Shown piece by piece: positions 58,022 through 64,000 of a stretch of 64,000 nt of DNA. Made by a program: the position numbers and the translations under genes. Position 1 is the first letter of the stretch; each line of letters starts with the position of its first letter. This DNA comes from Dermanyssus gallinae (Eukaryota; Arthropoda; Arachnida; Mesostigmata; Dermanyssidae): the NCBI GenBank assembly GCA_003439945.1, contig QVRM01002079.1, positions 24,309 to 88,308 of the forward strand. Direction: 5' to 3'. The notes below the pieces were generated by a model. It saw only the letters and a list, made by a program, of their open reading frames with translations. It did no database searches and was not told where the DNA came from.

Positions 58022-59235
58022 TACAAGGTGTAACAGAACGATTTCAAAAGCGATATAAGAAGAGCTCGTTGTAGAGCTCGTTAAATCAATTTTTCTCCAA
58101 GGAAACGTGGTCTCTGAGATGTCTTGTTTCGGAGTGAGAGTGGTACTACATTTTGTGACACTGGTGTCGTTGCCCGACATAAGAGCACAAAATGTGCCAT
58201 TGTGAGACATCCTCCTATACAGAAAATAAGCACACCGTTATAATCGCGAGAAAATTTTGCTTCATCTGAAGAACATATAACGACGGTTAAAATATGCAAC
58301 ATGGTTTAGAAGAGAATTTGCAAAAATTAAGTTATTTTATTAGCTTTCACACCAAATACATCAAAGGCATAACCATACGACCATTCACAGCGCTCAAAAC
58401 TGACACATTCAGGCAAATGCACATTAGGACAATCGTTTTGGTACCAAATCTGTGGCATTGCGAATCGTGATTGCGGAGTAATTAGGATTTTTCCGCGGGC
58501 ATGTCGAAATTGAGTCCATGCATAAATGACCTAGAGTGATTTAGATGATGGAGTAGGTCGTTTATGCATGCCTTCAGTCTCAATTATTCCGCAATAAAGA
58601 CTTGCCTTGCTATGGATTTGGTACCAAAATGATCGTCATGAAATGCCTGAATGTATTTGTTTTGAACGCTGTGATGTGATGGTCGTATGGTTATAATTTT
58701 ATGGTATTGGGCGTGAAAGCTAATGAAAAACTACATTTATTTGCGAATTATCTTTTAAACGACCATGTCATATCTTGTGTTCGGAGTTATATGTTCCTGA
58801 GAAGAAGCGGAATTTTCAACAACGCGACAATGTGCTTAGTTTCACTATAGGGGCTCTCATTTTGTCTCATTTTGTGCTCATGTGGGGCAATAACGGATTT
58901 TAGTAATTTTACTCTCACACCGAGAGACTCTTCACAAGACTACTCAGAAGCTATGTTCCATTGGGAAAAAATAATTACTTAAACGAGCTCTATAATTCTT
59001 TATATATTTCTTTAAATATTTCTGGGAAAAGCTCATTTATGCATGCACTCACTCTAGACATGCCCGTCGAAAAATCTTAATTACCCCTTAATCACGGCTC
59101 GCATTGTTATAGAGCTGGTACCAAAATGATCCTTAGGAAATACCTGAATGTGTTAGTTGTGAGTACTGTGTTCTATTACCATGTGCTATTAGAAAAAAAT
59201 GATCTGCTTTGCCGAGCTCTACAATTCATTATATC
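58022..59235. mobile_element. Third fold-back element
   Basis: The left end ACAAGGTGTAACAG resembles the ends of the elements at 13.2 and 30.5 kb. Inverted pairs are GAGCTCGTTAAATCAATTTT with AATTACTTAAACGAGCTC, CACAAAATGTGCC with the TTTTGTGCTCATG region, and TTTTGGTACCAAATC with GATTTGGTACCAAAA around a centre at about 58530. A partial extra arm follows at about 59010-59235, so the right side is duplicated or nested. No transposase fragment is visible. Confidence 0.65.
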
Positions 59236-59599
59236 GCCTTCGAAATTATCTTGTTTTTACTATATATATCGTCAAAATAAGATGGTTAACTGTGAGACAA
59301 TAGCAAATCACCTGGCAAGAAGAGTTGTTGAATTCAGACCAGGTTGCATATATATATATATATATACAACCGATTAATTTGCAAGTTTAATTATCTGCAT
59401 ATAATATTTTTACGTACATATATGTAGACATCGAGCAAGACAGCTTTGCGGGGGGGCGACACATATGCATTTTTCCTTATGCTAAGCTAAAGCAAATGTT
59501 AATATGTACTCGCATATTCATAGTCAGTTCAACACGCCTCAGAACTGCATCATACTGCAAGAAACAAATGGTGCCTTTTTTGAAAACATGGAGCTTCGT

Positions 59600-59900
59600 A
59601 CACTGATGCCCTTTCCATGCATTGTGCATCAGTATTTTAGTACTGCCAGCCGTATTTTTGTACATTGCCGTACTCAACAAAATAGAGCGATGTGTTGAAA
59701 AGTACGAACTGATGCAAAGGTCATACGGAAGTGATTTTTTTGGTCAAGGCAAAGCGCTTGAATGGTTTTTGGGTTTTTTGCATGGTCCTGGGTCTTTAGA
59801 AGACGATCCTCGAAGCAGTAGATCAATGACCAGAGATGCGTGCACTCATTGTTTGCTAACCGATCACTCATTGTTCGCCAACCAACGAAGCATATAAGCA
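59600..59900 (+). pseudogene. Mariner transposase N-terminal relic
   Basis: RCVEKYELMQRSYGSDFFG, then EWFLGFLHGPGSLEDDPRSSRS, matches the N-terminal helix-turn-helix of mariner transposases (xLxxxYGxxxLSxxxVxEWxxRFxxGRxSxEDDxRSGRPS). The frame ends soon after (QRSI), with no catalytic domain. It is in plus orientation, adjacent to the third fold-back element. Confidence 0.6.
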
Positions 59901-59904
59901 TACC

Positions 59905-60991
59905 AGGTTAATTCGGAGTTGCACTAGGTACAGCCCGCAGTCCCCTGCATGATGATTTACACTTAAGAAAACATGTGTGCAAAGTTTTGTTCCCCCCCCT
60001 TTGTTAACATGGCCGATATGGAGTCGAGCATTTCATAGGTTTATCATATTGTTTATCATATAAGTGGGTTACTACTGTTTCTGCAATAAATGAATGGTAG
60101 CCATACATTATAAATATTATATCTGTGACTCGGCCTGTCATGTTACTGCTTGTAGCTAGAGATTAAGAACACACCCACATACTGCACCTATTTGAGAGCG
60201 TTGTTTACATTAGATTTTAACTAGATAAGAGCTCCGCAAAAAGAAGTCTAATACTACTCCCAATTTGTCCGCGGAATATACAGACCGTTAGAGGAACATC
60301 CCTGTAGGTACATAAACATACGGGCTTCTAGCTGTACAGTTCAGCTCTTTTCAGATCATTATAGATGCCTGTTTGATGCGTTTCATGATTCAGGGTTTTT
60401 TCCGCCTCATATTGTACCTGGACAGGCAATCGCTTTACAGAAAAATAAATAAATGTTTAGTTACTTACATAAGCTCACAGCATGCAAAAGTAAATGTTTG
60501 AAAAACTTGTTCGCTTAATGAGTTTCACCGCCTTTATTTTTGTCTCACAGACTACGCTAGTGATTTATACTCAAGAAATTTTAAATTGTGCCACTTGCCC
60601 TGCATCTTTAGCGCGTTCTTTCCGCCGTTTAGTAATTAACCTCAGCTTATTTGAGGGTTGCATAGCTGTACACAACGCTTATATTTAAGTTTTGTAAGCG
60701 CAAAATTAAAATACATTACACCCGTTATGTAGAAGAACAAAGAAGAAGAAGAATGTACGAGAGAGACATATATGTAAACGTATATCAAAAGCACACAGTT
60801 CTGCGACTATTAAGGGACTCGAACATACTTTGACTAAAGCTACTTCTTATCTATAGCTAGTCTGTGGAGATATGTAGGCGCCTAGTTGCAGCTAGATAGC
60901 ATATACATGTAGTATAAAAAGCTTATCGTAATCAATACTTCATGTCGCAAGCTGACCACTAGCAACACGCATGTGTCAAATATAAAGCGCT

Positions 60992-61033
<42 letters not shown>

Positions 61034-61500
61034 TATTCAGCGGTTCGAAAAGACTGTACAGTACTGATTTAAAATCAGTCAATTTTTTTTAAATATCTAA
61101 AAACACACTTTAATGCTACAAGCTCTAATTAAAGCAACATTCTAGTGTTTTGCATATCACGCCGCAACTAGTCTGTTTACAGCATAATTAAGTTGTATAT
61201 AAATATATATATATTTACTCATACGCACATTTGTACCTCTGTGCATTTACGGTTCAAGCAAAAGTCCGTTTCGTTAGCTAGAAAGCTATTGGTAGCCAGT
61301 TTGCATTTTGACCAATACCAAGCTGGGTGGCTACGTTGACGGCCATTGTTAGAAATTCTGGCTAGCCGCAGTGCTAGAATAAATGCGCATGAAAGGGTAA
61401 TTTACGTGGAGTCGAGCGATAAGATGTTGTCGTATACCGCGAAGTTGTCGGCGAATAGCGTGCGCGTCTACACGTGGTCGCTACTATGATATCTGCTGCT
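59905..61500. other. Non-coding; (TA)n at 60995-61030
   Basis: AT-rich with short frames on both strands and no recognised motif. Confidence 0.4.
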
Positions 61501-61535
61501 GCAGCTGCTGCTGCTGCCGCCGTTGCCGGCAACGG

Positions 61536-61543
61536 TATAAATA
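61536..61543 (+). promoter_or_regulatory. TATA box of the second glycine-rich gene
   Basis: TATAAATA, 93 bases before the ATG; an initiator-like segment (CTGTAGCAGT) lies about 25 bases further on. Confidence 0.7.
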
Positions 61544-61628
61544 ACAAAAAGTACCGTTGTCTGTAGCAGTAGACACAGTCGTCGGTGTAGCAGGGAAATC
61601 AACGCAACCAAAGCAACCAGATACCACA

Positions 61629-62343
61629 ATGAAGTGTGTCGCAGTTCTCGCATTGGCCGTTGCCACGATCGGCCTGGCATCGGCGGGTGGCTTCGGAGGT
61701 TACGGAGGTAAGTTCGAACATATATATATATCAAAAACTTTGTAGCATGGAATACAAGCAATAGACAAACCAAGACCGCGTACATTTATTGTTCAGCAAA
61801 GTTTAATATATATAGCCCAACAATTTTCCTCAACTCCTCAATGACCTCAACGGCCTTTATATATATTTATATATATATATATATATATATGTTTAAGTGT
61901 GTACATGCATATGTATAGGAGTAGAAATTTATTAAGAATACAAATGTAGCGACAATTGTCTCCCGTTGTATATATATATCACGCTTGCGCGCCTGTCATT
62001 GTTTGACGTAGGTGGCCACGGAGGCGGCTATGGAGGCGGCTACGGAGGCGGCCACGGAGGCGGCCATGGCGGCGCCATTCTCGTAGGCAAGAGCTACGGG
62101 GGTGGCCATGGAGGCGGCTATGGGGGCGGTCATGGAGGCGGCTATGGGGGCGGCTACGGAGGTGGCTACGAGGAGGTTACGGAGGTGGTCACGGAGGAAG
62201 CAAGAGCGTCAGCTTCGTCTCGGGTCGGACACGGAGGTGGCTACGGGGGCGGTCACGGAGGAAGCTACGGAGGCGGCCTCGGAGGCGGCTATGGGGGCGG
62301 CCACGGAGGCAGCTACGGAGGCGGCTATGGCAAAGGATGGTAG
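61629..62343 (+). CDS. Glycine-rich secreted protein, 136 residues, with an internal frameshifted patch
   Basis: Exon 1 is 61629-61707 (79 nt, same length and phase as its paralogue), the intron 61708-62011 (GTAAGT donor), and exon 2 62012-62343. The signal peptide is MKCVAVLALAVATIGLASA. The mature protein is built from GGGYGGGHGG-type repeats, with GAILVGKSYG near the start and GGYGKGW at the end, matching the gene at 50284. Between about 62171 and 62222 the frame reads EEVTEVVTEEARASASS, while the next frame reads GGGHGGSKSVSFVS, matching the KSVSYVS block of the paralogue. A one-base loss near 62170 and a gain near 62222 therefore restore the frame. These are compensating frameshifts, or sequence errors. 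Expected role: structural cuticle or secretory protein. Confidence 0.9.
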
Positions 62344-62491
62344 TTGCGGAGCAGCTGTTTTGTCATAAACCTCCACAAGACAGACAGACTTGACGGACGG
62401 ACGTACAAGTCGACCGACTGGCCGAGCGACATGCTATGCGCAGTACCCTAGCCCCTACGAACGGGGATATGTATATTAGCTGTATATTTCG

Positions 62492-62497
62492 AATAAA
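62492..62497 (+). promoter_or_regulatory. Poly(A) signal of the second glycine-rich gene
   Basis: AATAAA in GAATAAAAGTC, 149 bases after the stop, in the same context as the paralogue. Confidence 0.75.
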
Positions 62498-62537
62498 AGT
62501 CTCGCCAAAGCTTCATCAGAAGTAAGATGTTCCATGA

Positions 62538-62540
<3 letters not shown>

Positions 62541-62580
<40 letters not shown>
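62541..62580. repeat. (TA)n microsatellite
   Basis: About 20 TA units downstream of the second glycine-rich gene. Confidence 0.9.
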
Positions 62581-62581
<1 letters not shown>

Positions 62582-62589
62582 TTATTATT

Positions 62590-63530
62590 CACATATAGCA
62601 TCTGTTTATGGTTTGCTTTGTAACGTGTTAAAACCTAGCGGAATATAATTACCAATGAATCTAATAGCCCCCTTATTAGAACCTCACCGGTGGTATCTAT
62701 CGCCCATTTTTGGCAAACAACGACAGCTATAAATGATTGACCTTAGTATGTGCACACGTAGCATTACCAATCGGGGCACTGTTATCTATGTAGCGCGTTG
62801 AGGAAACCGTATGGTATTGCGTCGGTATTACGGCCATCCACGTAAACGTTTCGCTTGTTTTCTAGTAATGTGGTCGCCCATCTTAGTCTTTGATAACACA
62901 TGGCGCTACTGGAAAGTATGCTGAGAAAGGTGTGAGGAAAGAACTTCTATTTTCTTCAAACTTCTTCCACTCTAAAGGCATCACAGCAACCAATTTGACA
63001 AACATTTAGTTTTCGTGGCGGAATCCCGTCACAATCTATTATTTGTATCCAAATAATATAACATTGACAGCTAACCTGTACTTTTAAATGGCGAAAAAAA
63101 ATAACTGTCAAAATTTGGTGGGTTGAAATACATAAAACGTTTTTTTCAACCCGGGGGTTCCGAGGATTCTTATGTTTGCCCAACTACACCTCTAAACTCT
63201 CTTTAAAAAATATTTGAGAAACTGTATTATTTGCGATTGACTGCAGAAGCCGTATACCAAATGTTCGTTAAATATGACGTGCAATTCTGATTATATGAGC
63301 CGTGGCTTTAATTCCGACACGATGCGGAGTACAACAAGGACCTCGTGGAGTAGCCGATTATTTGACACGAATTCTTGTCCGTCGTTTATACACAACACCG
63401 TAATACGCAACATCTGCATATCTTCACCGTGAGACGTAGCAAAAAAGCAAACATTGTATACTGTTCTTCTCGTTGCTATCATCGTCACTTAGCTAACTCG
63501 TTTAAATGACAATATAAATGTGTTTTGAAA
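62590..63530. other. Non-coding stretch
   Basis: No supported gene; short minus-strand frames without motifs. Confidence 0.35.
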
Positions 63531-63536
63531 CACTAT

Positions 63537-63585
63537 ATGACCAGCGTCTTCCTTATGTTATCTCTCTTTTTCTCTAGAGTTTACG
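63537..63585 (+). CDS. Possible signal-peptide first exon
   Basis: ATG followed by a short hydrophobic stretch (MTSVFLMLSLFFSRVY) and a perfect donor (TTACG|GTAAGT) leaving phase 1, as in the two glycine-rich genes. A TATAAAT is about 25 bases upstream, too close for a normal promoter. The unspliced frame gives a Cys-rich tail (KCCCGCYCSYLC) that is probably intronic repeat. The second exon was not found before the window ends. Confidence 0.2.
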
Positions 63586-63599
63586 GTAAGTGTTGCTGT

Positions 63600-64000
63600 G
63601 GTTGTTACTGTAGCTACCTTTGCAGTCATTACTGCTCTCTTGGAAGTTGTTGTTGTTCCATTGGTGGTAGTAGCAACAATCTTCATATAGTCACGATTGC
63701 TACAAATTAATTGAATTATAACAAAACTTTTTTTTTTTAATTTCAATTGTGGTTTATTTACGGAACTACAACGCTTACGTTTTTGGTAAATTAAAATAGT
63801 TGTGAAAAATGAGTCAAGCAACGGAGCAGAGAATCGTTCTCCGCCATAAATCGAAGGAGTGCTTTGTATAAGCACTTTACACAAACGGTAATCACAAAGG
63901 TTATTGATCGCCGCAATGTTTTCAAAACAGCAATTTGTGCGTTTGTTAGCACGCCGAACAATATATGAGGCACACAGTATATATATATATATATATATAT
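63600..64000. other. Non-coding; (TA)n at the right edge
   Basis: Contains GTT/GTA-type repeats, an 11-base T run near 63729 and a (TA)n tract from about 63978 to the end. Confidence 0.4.

Overview
The window reads as a repeat-rich arthropod nuclear genome, most likely an acarine (mite or tick). The evidence is short exons with GT-AG introns, TATA-driven secreted glycine-rich protein genes typical of cuticle or secretory proteins, R1-clade and R2-like non-LTR retrotransposons, mariner-type transposons, tRNA-derived SINEs and very frequent (TA)n tracts. The species call is inference. There are no bacterial operons, no rRNA and no CRISPR. Most open frames are low-complexity or transposon debris.

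Layout. At 1-8 kb there is a possible last exon entering from the left, two CpG-rich blocks and a mariner relic. At 8-13 kb there are a tRNA-derived SINE, an internally deleted mariner, GC-rich sequence, a 12-bp minisatellite and a long pyrimidine tract. At 13.2-15.35 kb lies a near-perfect fold-back element whose arms each carry the same transposase fragment. At 15.5-21.25 kb is a 5'-truncated R1-clade LINE on the minus strand whose 3' coding half is amplified as 932-bp tandem units; a restriction-like-endonuclease LINE end follows in a (TA)n tract (21.3-21.9 kb). At 23.5-24.25 kb is another decayed R1-like end.

At 24.6-29.96 kb, minus strand, five short exons that agree in splice phase assemble into a four-pass tetraspanin with CCG and PESCC motifs and eight large-loop cysteines (TspanC8 pattern). 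This is the best-supported conserved gene. At 30.5-31.7 kb is a second fold-back element; at 33.3-37.8 kb two decayed minus-strand LINEs; at 38.2-38.84 kb two small convergent candidate genes. From 39.2 to 45.5 kb runs a 17-bp satellite array interrupted by the same RLE LINE family. At 46-49.2 kb are SINE copies, a perfect 21-bp hairpin and a LINE endonuclease relic.

At 50.3-51.2 kb and 61.6-62.3 kb, plus strand, are two paralogous glycine-rich secreted proteins. Each has a 79-nt signal-peptide exon, one phase-1 intron, a TATA box and an AATAAA signal. Between them are SINEs, two weak membrane-protein candidates, a LINE 3' end, a third fold-back element and a mariner N-terminal relic.

Functionally the window shows one housekeeping-type membrane scaffold gene, a dispersed pair of cuticle/secretory genes, and otherwise a record of transposition in which (TA)n tracts and the 17-bp satellite act as landing sites. 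No new multi-gene system could be supported. The most unusual structures are the fold-back elements, the 17-bp satellite with its nested RLE LINE, and the 932-bp LINE amplification.
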